From the NCBI RefSeq assembly GCF_023715645.1, contig NZ_JAMBOP010000001.1, forward strand, positions 62,001 to 126,000: DNA of 64,000 nt, given 5' to 3'. Of this stretch, positions 8,549-17,671 are shown piece by piece; within the stretch, counting starts at the first letter, position 1, and each line of letters starts with the position of its first letter. The notes under the pieces are model-generated. The model did not search any database and was not told where the DNA came from. It saw only the letters and a list, made by a program, of their open reading frames with translations. A program made the translations under genes and the position numbers. The stretch comes from Bacillus cytotoxicus. Its GTDB lineage: Bacteria > Bacillota > Bacilli > Bacillales > Bacillaceae_G.

Positions 8549-9373
8549 CTTTTGGCGTAAATAACGCATTTGATAAAATCGATTCGCAAATTCTGTCACG
8601 CTCCGCGTTAGCCGATAATTCGCCGTTGCCCCAATCGCAACCCCAAGTATTGGTACTCCCTGGAACAACTTGCGGCGCAGTGAATAAATAATGAACGTTT
8701 TCAAAATTTGTTTTAGTAGTACTTGTAATGATGCTGGATTTAATACTTCCTCTTCTCCCTCATAAAAGAATGGAGCTGGTTCTTCTTGTTCTAACTCTTG
8801 TAGTAAGTTATACCAAGCATACTGCTGTAAATGCACTGGCAATATAGCCGCATGAAACACTTTTAACGCTAACATCATTTCATACGGTTTACTCACATCA
8901 TAACCAAATGATGTAGCAATAAGTTGCACAGCTTTCACATTTAAAGCAATCAATATAGGAAAATCTGCACTTAATAAGAAAAAGCCACCAATTCCTGTTA
9001 CTCCTCCTTGCACGAAAGAATATAAACGATGACGAGCTGTTTGTTGTTCTGCTATGTATGTTAATTGATGAATAGATAATTCTCTCATTTCTTCAATGTG
9101 TTCAATGGAATCATCAAACATGCGCGCCGCCCCCAAAATCTGCCCGCGTGCATCTAGCTGCGACTGCGTGCTCTGAATGAACGCATGTAAATGAAAAAGC
9201 CATTCATCTGCCTTCGAAAAAAAATTATCTCGTTTCTTTTCTGGTAGCTTCGAAAATGTACGATTTAACCATTTATCGAACATTTGCTGAAAATCCGTTG
9301 ATTCATGTTGTACGAATTGCTGCTCCCAGCTGTTTAGATCCTGTAAAATTCGTTCCTCGCCCTTTGACAGCAT
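8546..9373 (-). CDS. EcsC-family protein
   Basis: A 275-aa protein resembling the EcsC family. The first half is charged and helical. The middle has a glycine-rich hydrophobic hairpin (FVQGGVTGIGGFFLLSADFP). A later Gly/Ala-rich stretch, GVPILGVAIGATANYRLT, precedes a C-terminal basic tail. Likely a peripheral or short-span membrane protein. Despite the name it is not next to an Ecs ABC transporter, so no role can be inferred. The ATG at 9373 has AAGGGGATG upstream. Confidence 0.75.
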   Translation of the reverse strand: MLSKGEERILQDLNSWEQQFVQHESTDFQQMFDKWLNRTFSKLPEKKRDNFFSKADEWLFHLHAFIQSTQSQLDARGQILGAARMFDDSIEHIEEMRELSIHQLTYIAEQQTARHRLYSFVQGGVTGIGGFFLLSADFPILIALNVKAVQLIATSFGYDVSKPYEMMLALKVFHAAILPVHLQQYAWYNLLQELEQEEPAPFFYEGEEEVLNPASLQVLLKQILKTFIIYSLRRKLFQGVPILGVAIGATANYRLTRSVTEFANRFYQMRYLRQK

Positions 9374-9493
9374 ACAAACATCCCCTTTTTCTACATTACT
9401 AATATATTTGCCACGTGGGGTCGTACGCCCTGTTTTTTTCTGAAAAATATGTTATTTTCAAATAAATCACAATAAAAAAGGGAGGTATGCTGT

Positions 9494-9556
9494 ATGGATC
9501 CCAATTGAAATGTTTTTGCAAAAGGAAAAGACATTATACCCAAACGGATTAACTGA
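9494..9556 (+). pseudogene. possible tiny ORF with an internal TGA
   Basis: A good ribosome site (GGGAGG) 8 nt before ATG 9494 opens MDPN, TGA, then NVFAKGKDIIPKRIN and a second TGA. It is either a four-codon leader, a broken small gene, or chance. An overlapping frame from 9510 reads MFLQKEKTLYPNGLTELLSK and is equally short. Confidence 0.25.
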
Positions 9557-9580
9557 ACTACTTTCAAAAAAGTAACAAAA

Positions 9581-9607
9581 AAAGACGGGAATCATCCCGT
9601 CTTTTCA
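9581..9607 (-). terminator. ackA terminator
   Basis: AAAAGACGGGA...TCCCGTCTTTT stem directly after the ackA stop, with T-run on the minus strand. Confidence 0.85.
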
Positions 9608-9614
9608 TCATATA

Positions 9615-10808
9615 TTAACCAATATTTCCAAGACGTACTACGTCACGAGCAATCATAACTTCTTCGTCAGTTGGAATTATGATTACTTTTACTGGAGAGT
9701 GTGGGAAGTTGATGAATGCTTCTTCACCACGAATATCGTTACGTTTTGAATCAAAGTATACGCCCATAAACTCAAGACCTTCTAATACACGCTCACGAAT
9801 GAGTGCACTGTTCTCACCAATACCAGCTGTAAAGATGATCGCGTCTACGCCCTTCATACGAGCTGCATAAGAACCGATGTATTGATGGATGCGGTCGATA
9901 AAGATCTTTAGCGCTATTTCTGCACGATGGTTTCCTTCTTCTTCAGCTTTCTCAATATCACGTAAGTCACTTGAGAATCCAGAAAGACCTAACATACCAC
10001 TTTTCTTGTTTAATACGTTCAGAACTTCATCTACAGATTGTCCTGTTTTCTTCATAATATATGGAATTAACGCAGGGTCAAGGTTACCAGAACGTGTACC
10101 CATTGTTACACCAGCAAGTGGTGTGAAGCCCATAGACGTATCAATTGATTTTCCGCCTTCAACAGCTGCGATACTTGCACCGTTACCTAAGTGACAAGAA
10201 AGTAAACGTAAGCTTTCAAGTGGACGTCCTAATAATTCAGCTGCGCGCTCTGTTACATACTTATGAGAAGTACCGTGGAAACCGTATTTACGAACGCCAT
10301 ATTTCTCATAGTATTCATATGGTAAGCTGTATAAGAAAGATTCTTCTGGCATTGTTTGATGGAATGCTGTATCGAATACTGCAACTGATGGTACGTTTGG
10401 AAGTACCGCTTGGAACGCTTTAATACCAACAACGTGTGCTGGGTTATGAAGTGGTGCTAACTCACTTAAAGCATCGATTTCTGCTAATACTTTATCGTCA
10501 ATTAGAGCAGAATCATCGAATTTTTCACCGCCGTGTACAACACGGTGACCGATACCACTAATCTCATCAAGAGATTTCACAATTCCATTTTCTGTTAATT
10601 TATTAAGTAACATATTAACTGCTACTCCATGGTCTGGAATATTTGTTACTTCAGTTTGTTTTTCACCATTCACAGTAATTGTGAAGATCGCATCGTCTAA
10701 ACCGATACGTTCTACTAAACCTTTTGTTAATACTGTTTCACTTGGCATTTCAAATAATTGAAATTTTAATGAAGAGCTTCCTGCATTAATCGCGATGATT
10801 TTTGACAT
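9615..10808 (-). CDS. ackA: acetate kinase
   Basis: A 397-aa ASKHA-fold kinase converting acetyl phosphate and ADP to acetate and ATP in overflow metabolism. Visible motifs: [12 protein letters not shown] at the N-terminus, [11 protein letters not shown] near residue 86, [11 protein letters not shown] near 205 and [11 protein letters not shown] near 223. Full length. Monocistronic with its own terminator. In Bacillus relatives CcpA activates ackA, and ccpA lies 30 kb away in this window. No cre site was identified with confidence in the 300-nt upstream gap, which is AT-rich and otherwise empty. Confidence 0.98.
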   Translation of the reverse strand: MSKIIAINAGSSSLKFQLFEMPSETVLTKGLVERIGLDDAIFTITVNGEKQTEVTNIPDHGVAVNMLLNKLTENGIVKSLDEISGIGHRVVHGGEKFDDSALIDDKVLAEIDALSELAPLHNPAHVVGIKAFQAVLPNVPSVAVFDTAFHQTMPEESFLYSLPYEYYEKYGVRKYGFHGTSHKYVTERAAELLGRPLESLRLLSCHLGNGASIAAVEGGKSIDTSMGFTPLAGVTMGTRSGNLDPALIPYIMKKTGQSVDEVLNVLNKKSGMLGLSGFSSDLRDIEKAEEEGNHRAEIALKIFIDRIHQYIGSYAARMKGVDAIIFTAGIGENSALIRERVLEGLEFMGVYFDSKRNDIRGEEAFINFPHSPVKVIIIPTDEEVMIARDVVRLGNIG

Positions 10809-11111
10809 CTAGTCTTTCGCCCCTTTTTCTCTTGTTGGCCGTGTGGAATCCCTCCACAAACCGCTCTATTTTATGTCTTTAATTTTTTTCAGATAACAAA
10901 ACCGTTTCACTGATAAAAATTTAATACTCACGATTTTAATTTAAACATCGTGCGACATATATTTCAAGTGAAAAAATTGTAACACAGTATTTTTTTTTAT
11001 ATTACAGATTTAATATTTTCAATATCACCACTTATATACATTACTTAATTTTGTAAACAACATAAAACTGTACTATATATGAGTATCTATCTGTTATATA
11101 CGTACCGTTTT

Positions 11112-12098
11112 TTAGTTTTTCTCAGCAAACCAACTATTAATTTGCTGCATAATGTTCTCCATTGCTTGCATATTAGAGAATTTTGGTAGTTCTACTAATA
11201 GCGCTTGTTTTGGCATTTGTACGTTTTGCCCTTTCTTTTGGAGAACAAATATACTTTTTGCATTTTTTTCATTCTTAAACATGGAAACAGGTAACTGTAA
11301 TAATCCTTGTACAAAACATGTTTCTTTAATAAACGCATGAAGCTTTGGCGCCTGATCGCTTTCAAAAATGAAGTTTGGCACTAGGAAAAATAAATAGCCG
11401 CCTTCTTTTGTATGTTTGACACCTTGTTCAATAAACAGATGATGTGCATAAGACATACCTTCGTCTGCTTGTAACGTATATTCACTTGCACTCATTTCAT
11501 TTGGATAATATCCGACTGGTAAATCACAAATAACTGTATCAACTGGATCAATATAAAGAGAAGCTAGTCCATCTTGATTAAAAAACTCGACCGCTTGTTT
11601 TTGTAGGTTTGCATTGACTAATGCAAGTCTAACAAGTAAATCATCCACATCGACTCCAAAGCCACTCATTGTTGTCTCTTCTGAACGGCCATTCAAGATT
11701 GTCGTTAATAAATTACCCGTTCCAACTGCAGGATCTAATACAGTTATTTCCTTTTGATCCTTCATAAATTTATGGAATAAATAACTCATAAACATCCCAA
11801 CTGCATCAGGCGTCATTTCATGATTGGCTTGTATGCCGTCTTTCATCCCTTTTAATAGGGCAAGTTGGAACGCTTTGCGAATTTCTTCACCTTTATAGTT
11901 TTCTTCATTAAACTTGCTATATTCACGTTCTAATCGTTCAATTGTTGGTTGTTCTAAGTTTTCTTGTAAAATTGTTCCTTCAAATAAATTATCACCTGTT
12001 TCTACAAGTGCTTCTAAATACGTTATATCTAATTCTTTACGTAAAATTACGGCAGAAGAATCAAAAATAGAAAATAATGTTTCTACTGTTGAACTCAC
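11112..12098 (-). CDS. ytxK: YtxK-type class I SAM-dependent methyltransferase
   Basis: A 328-aa protein of the N6-adenine-methylase-like family. The SAM motif DPAVGTGNL lies at residues 122-130 and a motif-IV-like DLPVGYYP at 192-199 (the DPPY position is altered to DLPV). An N-terminal helical domain of about 90 aa precedes. It starts at GTG 12098 after GGAGG. It sits between ackA and tpx as in B. subtilis. DNA methylation activity is not established for this family. Confidence 0.88.
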   Translation of the reverse strand: MSSTVETLFSIFDSSAVILRKELDITYLEALVETGDNLFEGTILQENLEQPTIERLEREYSKFNEENYKGEEIRKAFQLALLKGMKDGIQANHEMTPDAVGMFMSYLFHKFMKDQKEITVLDPAVGTGNLLTTILNGRSEETTMSGFGVDVDDLLVRLALVNANLQKQAVEFFNQDGLASLYIDPVDTVICDLPVGYYPNEMSASEYTLQADEGMSYAHHLFIEQGVKHTKEGGYLFFLVPNFIFESDQAPKLHAFIKETCFVQGLLQLPVSMFKNEKNAKSIFVLQKKGQNVQMPKQALLVELPKFSNMQAMENIMQQINSWFAEKN

Positions 12099-12171
12099 GA
12101 ATATTCCTCCTTCAAACTAAAATACACATAACTTATATCATACCATATTCTAAGTTCTTTTCATTTATTTA

Positions 12172-12328
12172 AAAAACAAAACCTCTTTTTTTAGGTGGGC
12201 GAGAGCGTCTGGCCATGCGTAGTGGCGAGCAGGTCCTTTTTTTTCCACATGCGATATGAAAACAAAAAGAGGAAGCGTGTGCGGATTACTTTTTGTTTTG
12301 CATAGCAGTACTTATGTTGAAAAATCAA
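12172..12328 (+). repeat. MITE-like repeat, plus orientation, first of a tandem pair
   Basis: Core GGCGAGAGCGTCTGGCCATGC and a CATAGCAGTACTTATGTTGAAAA end. Fused head-to-tail with the next copy. Confidence 0.8.
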
Positions 12329-12518
12329 AATTAAAAACATGACTTAAAACCTTTTTCTTTTTGGATGGGTGAGGGCGTCTGGCCATGCATAATAGCGGTA
12401 GGGCCTTTTTTCTGCCACGGGCGATGTTTAAAGAAAGTGAGAGAGAAAGTAGGAGGCAACTTTTTGTTTGGCATGGCGGCGACTTGTGTGTTGGAAAGTC
12501 AAGTTGGACTTATATATA
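12329..12518 (+). repeat. MITE-like repeat, plus orientation, second of a tandem pair
   Basis: Begins AATTAAAAACATGAC and ends GTTGGACTTATATATA. Together the two copies fill the ytxK to tpx gap. Confidence 0.8.
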
Positions 12519-12525
12519 CAGGCAA

Positions 12526-12560
12526 GAAAAAGCGACCCCTTTTAAAAGAGGTCGCTCTTT
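12526..12560 (-). terminator. tpx terminator
   Basis: AAAAAGCGACC / GGTCGCTCTTT stem just after the tpx stop codon. Confidence 0.85.
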
Positions 12561-12570
12561 GTTGCCTATA

Positions 12571-13071
12571 TTACTTCGCAGCTTTTGCTGCTTCTAATGC
12601 TGCTTCGTAATTTGGATGGCTTGTTCCTTCGCTTACGTATTCTACGTAAACTACTTTGTCGTTGCTGTCTACTACGAATACTGCACGAGCAAGTAAACGA
12701 AGTTCTTTCATTACAACACCGTATGCTTCGCCGAAAGAAAGATCGCGGTGATCAGAAAGTGTTACAACATTTTCTAAACCGTTAGCTGCACACCAACGCT
12801 TTTGAGCAAATGGTAAATCAACACTAATTGTTAACACTTTTGCGTTTTCAATGCTAGCTGCATCTTCGTTGAAACGACGAGTTTGCGTATCACATACACC
12901 TGTATCAATAGATGGTACAACACTAATTAATTTCACTGCGCCTTTATATGTTTCTAAGTTTACCTTCGATAAATCATTTGCTAACACTTGGAAATTTGGT
13001 GCTTGTTCGCCAACTTTCACTTCTGTGCCAACTAAAGTGATTGGGTTCCCTTTAAACGTTACGTTTGCCAT
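12571..13071 (-). CDS. tpx: thiol peroxidase (2-Cys, Tpx type)
   Basis: A 166-aa cytoplasmic peroxiredoxin reducing hydroperoxides with thioredoxin. The peroxidatic cysteine is C60 in [12 protein letters not shown] and the resolving cysteine C94 in KRWCAANGL, the atypical 2-Cys Tpx arrangement. The start is ATG 13071 with GGGAGG upstream; a longer open frame to 13233 is only repeat sequence. Oxidative-stress control is usual for the family but no operator is visible. Confidence 0.97.
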   Translation of the reverse strand: MANVTFKGNPITLVGTEVKVGEQAPNFQVLANDLSKVNLETYKGAVKLISVVPSIDTGVCDTQTRRFNEDAASIENAKVLTISVDLPFAQKRWCAANGLENVVTLSDHRDLSFGEAYGVVMKELRLLARAVFVVDSNDKVVYVEYVSEGTSHPNYEAALEAAKAAK

Positions 13072-13179
13072 TTGAAAATCCTCCCTTTTATAAAAACAAA
13101 ATATGTACAGTGTAAATGATAGTTGTTCAATAAACAGAATGCAACTGAATCGCTCTGTTTTTACAAAAAAGAATGGAAC

Positions 13180-13287
13180 TAATAAAACCGACATCAAGCC
13201 CCCTTTCTTTTTTTTTTTGGGGGACGAGAGCATCTAGCCGCGCATAGAAATAAAATGGTCAGGACCTTTTCCTACCACACGCAAAAA
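13180..13287 (+). repeat. MITE-like repeat, plus orientation, truncated
   Basis: Left part of the element only (AACCGACATCAAGCCCCC to CCTACCACACGC), upstream of tpx. Confidence 0.7.
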
Positions 13288-13330
13288 AGCTGACTCAACA
13301 GGCATTTATTGAGTCAGCTCCTCATTTCCT
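13285..13330 (-). terminator. terminator downstream of ytfJ
   Basis: GCTGACTCAAC / TTGAGTCAGCTC stem (13289-13321) with flanking A/T tracts just after the ytfJ stop. Confidence 0.7.
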
Positions 13331-13725
13331 TATATTTCATACTCCGGCTGTTCATCTTGTTGTTTATTCATCATTTCTTTCACTTTATCAACTGCTTGCG
13401 GTGCTAATTCCATTATTTTATCCAGTATGTGCGTCTGTTTATCTAAATGAAGCACTTTCACACCTTCACTATTTACAACGAGAAAAGCAACCGGATTAAT
13501 AGAAACACCGCCGCCGCTCCCGCCGCCAAATGGATGATGATTATTATTTTCTAGTTTTCCAAATTCACTACCACCTGCCGCAAAGCCAAAGCTTACTTTA
13601 GAAACCGTTAAGATAACACTTCCATCAGGTGACTGAATGGGATCACCGATAATTGTATTTACATCAATCATATGCTTTAAATTCTGCATCGCTGTTGTCA
13701 TTAAACCTTGAATTGGATGGTCCAT
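13330..13725 (-). CDS. ytfJ: GerW-family sporulation protein YtfJ
   Basis: A 131-aa protein beginning MDHPIQGLMTTAMQNLKHM with a central Gly-rich segment (FGGGSGGGVSINPVAFLVV) diagnostic of the YtfJ/GerW family, needed for proper spore germination in B. subtilis. The ATG at 13725 follows AAGGGGGATTAT. Co-directional with and 16 nt after ytfI, so probably one operon. Confidence 0.9.
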   Translation of the reverse strand: MDHPIQGLMTTAMQNLKHMIDVNTIIGDPIQSPDGSVILTVSKVSFGFAAGGSEFGKLENNNHHPFGGGSGGGVSINPVAFLVVNSEGVKVLHLDKQTHILDKIMELAPQAVDKVKEMMNKQQDEQPEYEI

Positions 13726-13741
13726 ATAATCCCCCTTATTT

Positions 13742-14371
13742 TTAATGTTGCATAGCATGATCTGTAGCAGTAACCCCTTGTTTTTTCAAAAATACAAACA
13801 AGCGAATTGCTGCCTTAACTGCACGGTATATACGAAACGAAGCTGTTAATTCACAATGTGATGCCATTGTTTTCCCTTGAAAGATTGGAGTAATTTCAAG
13901 CTGCGGCGCACTGATAATATGCACATAATGTCCAGTAATACCAACAATCATTCCTTTTACTGACCATACATAACCCGTTACAAGCCCAGTGCTCGCTGCA
14001 TCTCCCGTTCCAATTTGCGAACGCCATCTCCAATTGTTGATTTTCACTTTTTGCAGAAAATCTTTAATCATAGTATGGATTTCTTGCAGCCTTTTTATAA
14101 TCTCCGCTACGCTGTCAAGCCATGCCACAAATTTATCCTCGGTTCCGCCCTCTTCTCCTGCTTTATCTATTTTTTGACTTGTTTTTCTTTGCTGCTTTTC
14201 AATCCGTTCTAACACATCAAATGTATAATGAATCATCCAGATTTTCACTTCAAGCAAGCATTGCTTTTCTGTTTCTGTATATAACAAACTAACTTTCAGT
14301 GATAATTTCGATAATAAAATAAACAAGAGAAGCAAAATAAGTATTCCAATTCCAATCACAAGCCACTTCAT
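13742..14371 (-). CDS. ytfI: DUF2953 membrane-anchored protein
   Basis: A 209-aa protein with one strong N-terminal membrane segment (about residues 4-25) and a long soluble part with an amphipathic helical middle and beta-rich end, matching the DUF2953 family encoded next to ytfJ in bacilli. Function unknown; the pairing with ytfJ suggests a sporulation role, which is an inference from position only. Confidence 0.85.
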   Translation of the reverse strand: MKWLVIGIGILILLLLFILLSKLSLKVSLLYTETEKQCLLEVKIWMIHYTFDVLERIEKQQRKTSQKIDKAGEEGGTEDKFVAWLDSVAEIIKRLQEIHTMIKDFLQKVKINNWRWRSQIGTGDAASTGLVTGYVWSVKGMIVGITGHYVHIISAPQLEITPIFQGKTMASHCELTASFRIYRAVKAAIRLFVFLKKQGVTATDHAMQH

Positions 14372-14526
14372 CGTACCATCCTTTCATTTCGTATCCATTA
14401 TCGACACGCTATGAAAAAAATAAACAAAATTGAAAATATAGATTTTTCTAAAAGCAGAAGGGTTTTACATATTTTTATCGAAATATACTATTTGAACATA
14501 TTATTCACTGCATGGAGGGATACAAA

Positions 14527-15330
14527 ATGGAAGATCGTCGCAATTTATTTTTCTTTTACGGTGATGACAAGGCAACGCTTATCGAAAAAATGAAACCAGT
14601 ATACGACATTTTAAAGGAAAACGGATTTACAATATTAGACCATCCAAAGAACGCAAATGCCATCGTTAGTGTTGGCGACGACGGAACATTTTTGCAGGCT
14701 GTTAGAAAAACAGGATTCCGTGATGATTGCTTATACGCAGGGGTTTCGACAACAGATGATATTTCCTTTTACTGTGACTTCCACATCGACCATGTCGATA
14801 GCGCCCTTCAAGAAATCACAAAAAATGAAATTAAAGTAAGAAGATATCCAACCATTCAAGTAACTGTCGATCATGACACATCGTTTTATTGCCTAAATGA
14901 ATTTTCACTGCGCTCTAGTGTGATTAAAACATTTGTGTTAGATGTGTACATCGATGATTTATATTTTGAAACATTCAGAGGGGATGGCTTAGTCGTTTCT
15001 ACTCCAACAGGAAGCACTGCATATAATAAATCACTAAGCGGAGCTGTTGTGGATCCATTAATTCCGTGTTTCCAAGTAAGTGAGCTTGCTTCTTTAAATA
15101 ACAATACGTACCGTACCCTTGGTTCCCCATTTATCTTAAGCAACGACCGTACGTTAACATTAAAATTAACTCATACTGATAAAAATTATCCTGTTATGGG
15201 TATGGATAACGAAGCCCTTAGCATTAAACAAGTCGAAAAAGCAGTTGTTCGTTTAAGCGATAAACAAATCAAAACAGTAAAGCTAAAAAATAATTCGTTC
15301 TGGGAAAAAGTACAAAGAACGTTTTTATAA
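14527..15330 (+). CDS. nadF: NAD kinase (second paralogue type)
   Basis: A 267-aa kinase making NADP from NAD. The diagnostic GGDG motif reads GDDGTF at residues 50-55. The NE-motif CLNEFSL, and GDGLVVSTPTGSTAYNKSLSG, follow. The start ATG 14527 lies 8 nt after GGAGG; an upstream ATG at 14512 overlaps the ribosome site. This corresponds to the YtdI/PpnK2 position of B. subtilis. Divergent from ytfI. It ends at a terminator shared with ytcJ. Confidence 0.93.
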   Translation: MEDRRNLFFFYGDDKATLIEKMKPVYDILKENGFTILDHPKNANAIVSVGDDGTFLQAVRKTGFRDDCLYAGVSTTDDISFYCDFHIDHVDSALQEITKNEIKVRRYPTIQVTVDHDTSFYCLNEFSLRSSVIKTFVLDVYIDDLYFETFRGDGLVVSTPTGSTAYNKSLSGAVVDPLIPCFQVSELASLNNNTYRTLGSPFILSNDRTLTLKLTHTDKNYPVMGMDNEALSIKQVEKAVVRLSDKQIKTVKLKNNSFWEKVQRTFL

Positions 15331-15370
15331 AGTGAAACTTGTGAGACAGAACCCATTTCCCAGGGATAAG

Positions 15371-15401
15371 AAATAAAGGCGGCTTATGCCGCCTTTATTT
15401 C
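15371..15401. terminator. bidirectional terminator between nadF and ytcJ
   Basis: Perfect stem AAATAAAGGCGGC / GCCGCCTTTATTT around TTAT. Confidence 0.9.
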
Positions 15402-16957
15402 TTGTATACAACTCCACCATCCACAACCGTCATCATAACCTTTATCCCTTTTATTTCCTCTTCCTGCACGTTAAATATATCTCTATCTAACACAGTAAAA
15501 TCCGCTTCATATCCAGCTGTAATCTTTCCGCGGCTTTCTTCTTTTCCAATCGCATATGCGCTTCCTGTTATGAACAGTGAAACGGCTTCAAATACTGTCA
15601 ATCTTTCTTCTGGCATGTAACAGTTTCCATCTATAAAGCTGTTTCTTGTTACAGCGCTGTATATGCCTAAAAGCGGGTTCACATGCTCGATTGGTGCATC
15701 CGAACCGCCCGCGCAGTGTAAACCGGCAGAAAGGAGCGTTTTCCAGGCATATGCATACCGAAGGCGCCGCTTACCTAACTTTTCAATAACAGATGGAAAG
15801 TCAGAAGAAACGAAAACAGGTTGAATATCTAAAATTGCCGGGAGCTTCTTCATGCGCTGGATTAACTCTTCACGCGCAAGCTGACAGTGAATAATGCGAT
15901 CACGCTGCCTCTCTTCTGGCGGATGCATTTCAAGCGCATCGATTACATATTCCAGCGATAAATCACCAATTGTATGAATCGCAACAGGCATATGGAATCC
16001 CCTTGCTTGCTTGACCAGTTCTGCAAGTTCTGTACGAGAAAAAATCGCAACGCCATTCGTTTCCTTTGCATCTTCATATGGTTCACTAAGTAGCGCTGTT
16101 CGTCCGCCAAGGGAACCATCTGAAAAAATTTTCATTGCCCCAAACTCAATATAATGCGTATTCTCATATCGCTCACGTTCATGTGCTACTTCATGATGGA
16201 CAAGCAGATGCGCTTTAAACGGTAAATTTCGAATCACTTCCGTAAAAGCATTATATGTTTTTTGAAAACCGCCATAATAGTTTAAGTCTTCTGTATGACC
16301 ACCAACGAGTCCGTATTGCCAACAATCTTGAATTGCAGTTTGCAGCGCCTTCGTTAAATAAGCTGTATCGATTTCTGGTAGAAGAGGAACGACCAAATCT
16401 TGTGCTTGTTCATACAATAAACCTGTCAGTTCCCCGTGTTGATCGCGGCCAATTTTCCCGCCTTTCGGGTCTTCTTTATTTTGCATAATCTCAGCTTTCT
16501 CAAGAATATAAGAGTTCACCAACGTTACATGGCGGCAAACACGTTTCAATACAATCGGGTGATGAATTGATAAAGCATCTAAATCACGTTTATGTACATC
16601 TTTTCGATCTGTAAAATTATTTTCATTCCAGCCCTCGCCATAAATCCATTCTCCTTGCTTCGTTGTTTTCACGCGCTCAGCAACAAGGTCTAGTACTTCC
16701 TGATAAGATGTGCATGTTGATAAATCTAAGTGAATCAATCGTTCTCCGTGTCCAATAAGATGCATGTGGCTATCGACAAGGCCAGGAAGCATTGTTTTCC
16801 CTTCTAAATTAAAGAACTGATTCGGCTGATACCTCATCTCTAGTTCTTCTTTCCTTCCAGTAGCAATAATTTTACCGTTTTCTACGTAAACCGCTTCTAC
16901 GACTCTTCCTTCTTCTTCCATCGTATAAATCTTTCCACCGTGCCAAAGTTCTCCCAT
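15395..16957 (-). CDS. ytcJ: YtcJ-like amidohydrolase
   Basis: A 520-aa member of the amidohydrolase superfamily, subgroup of exoenzyme-regulatory/YtcJ-like proteins. The metal-binding HxH is in DSHMHLIGHGE near residue 60, with later histidines in AIHTIGD and GGSDAPIEH typical of the TIM-barrel metal site. The start ATG 16957 follows GGGGGAG; the longer frame adds 12 unsupported residues. Substrate unknown. The ytcJ position between nadF and ytcI matches B. subtilis. Confidence 0.88.
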   Translation of the reverse strand: MGELWHGGKIYTMEEEGRVVEAVYVENGKIIATGRKEELEMRYQPNQFFNLEGKTMLPGLVDSHMHLIGHGERLIHLDLSTCTSYQEVLDLVAERVKTTKQGEWIYGEGWNENNFTDRKDVHKRDLDALSIHHPIVLKRVCRHVTLVNSYILEKAEIMQNKEDPKGGKIGRDQHGELTGLLYEQAQDLVVPLLPEIDTAYLTKALQTAIQDCWQYGLVGGHTEDLNYYGGFQKTYNAFTEVIRNLPFKAHLLVHHEVAHERERYENTHYIEFGAMKIFSDGSLGGRTALLSEPYEDAKETNGVAIFSRTELAELVKQARGFHMPVAIHTIGDLSLEYVIDALEMHPPEERQRDRIIHCQLAREELIQRMKKLPAILDIQPVFVSSDFPSVIEKLGKRRLRYAYAWKTLLSAGLHCAGGSDAPIEHVNPLLGIYSAVTRNSFIDGNCYMPEERLTVFEAVSLFITGSAYAIGKEESRGKITAGYEADFTVLDRDIFNVQEEEIKGIKVMMTVVDGGVVYKK

Positions 16958-16973
16958 TTCTTCTCCCCCTTTT

Positions 16974-17540
16974 TTAGACATTGTTTGTGACATTGGTTAA
17001 TCTTTTAGAAAAAATAATAGGTGCATCCACACATTTTTCATTTTTATGTTCAACTTTAATAAGCGCAATTTCACGAATAACCGCATGTATTTTCTCTATT
17101 CTATCTGTACAATATCGAAAAGCTTCATGAAATTTTTCTTCTGTTAAATGATTAGCAATTGTACAATGCGGAATCCAATTGTCAGGAAGGTATAGCGAAG
17201 ATGAATGATCGCTATATTTTTTCATTTGCCCATGGAAATTACAATGAAAATCTAATAACGTTTTTGTAGGTATAGGCGTCAGAAATACTGTCTTAGATGC
17301 CAAAAATGTTCCCAATGTGCTTAACGTTATAGGAATGTTACTTGTCTCTTGTAAAACTTGATTCATGTCTTCTATAAAAGATTCTTGTTCAAAATTTTGA
17401 TAGCTAGCAATTGTAATATGTGGTCTTCTATCTGGAACCTCTTTAGAATAATAAGAAATTCCGTTTCTACATAATTCATTCCATACTGTATGTATTTCTT
17501 TTTCTACTGCTTCATCAAATAAAGCAATTACGCCGTACAT
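16974..17540 (-). CDS. 2'-5' RNA ligase/cyclic phosphodiesterase family protein
   Basis: A 188-aa protein with the two HxT motifs of the 2H phosphoesterase superfamily: RPHITIAS near residue 39 and IPHCTIANH near residue 126. These proteins act on 2',3'-cyclic phosphates or 2'-5' linkages. The ATG 17540 follows GGGGAGGGAAG. It is 16 nt upstream of ytcJ and co-directional, so probably cotranscribed. Cellular substrate unknown. Confidence 0.85.
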   Translation of the reverse strand: MYGVIALFDEAVEKEIHTVWNELCRNGISYYSKEVPDRRPHITIASYQNFEQESFIEDMNQVLQETSNIPITLSTLGTFLASKTVFLTPIPTKTLLDFHCNFHGQMKKYSDHSSSLYLPDNWIPHCTIANHLTEEKFHEAFRYCTDRIEKIHAVIREIALIKVEHKNEKCVDAPIIFSKRLTNVTNNV

Positions 17541-17620
17541 TTTCTTCCCTCCCCAAACACCATAACCCATTATCTTAATTTTCTTATAATATTATTATAA
17601 AACACTCCCTCCTTTTAAAC

Positions 17621-17652
17621 AAAAAACCCAATTCTAGTCGAATAGAATCGGG
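17621..17652 (-). terminator. ytcI terminator
   Basis: CCCAATTCTA / TAGAATCGGG stem followed by a T-run on the minus strand. Confidence 0.85.
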
Positions 17653-17671
17653 CAGAGTGAAGTGTACTATA

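Noticed and set aside
12365-12610. ORF of 81 codons beginning MGEGVWPC
   Set aside because: It is a translation of a repeat copy and runs antisense into tpx; similar peptides recur wherever the repeat occurs (for example 45617-45811).
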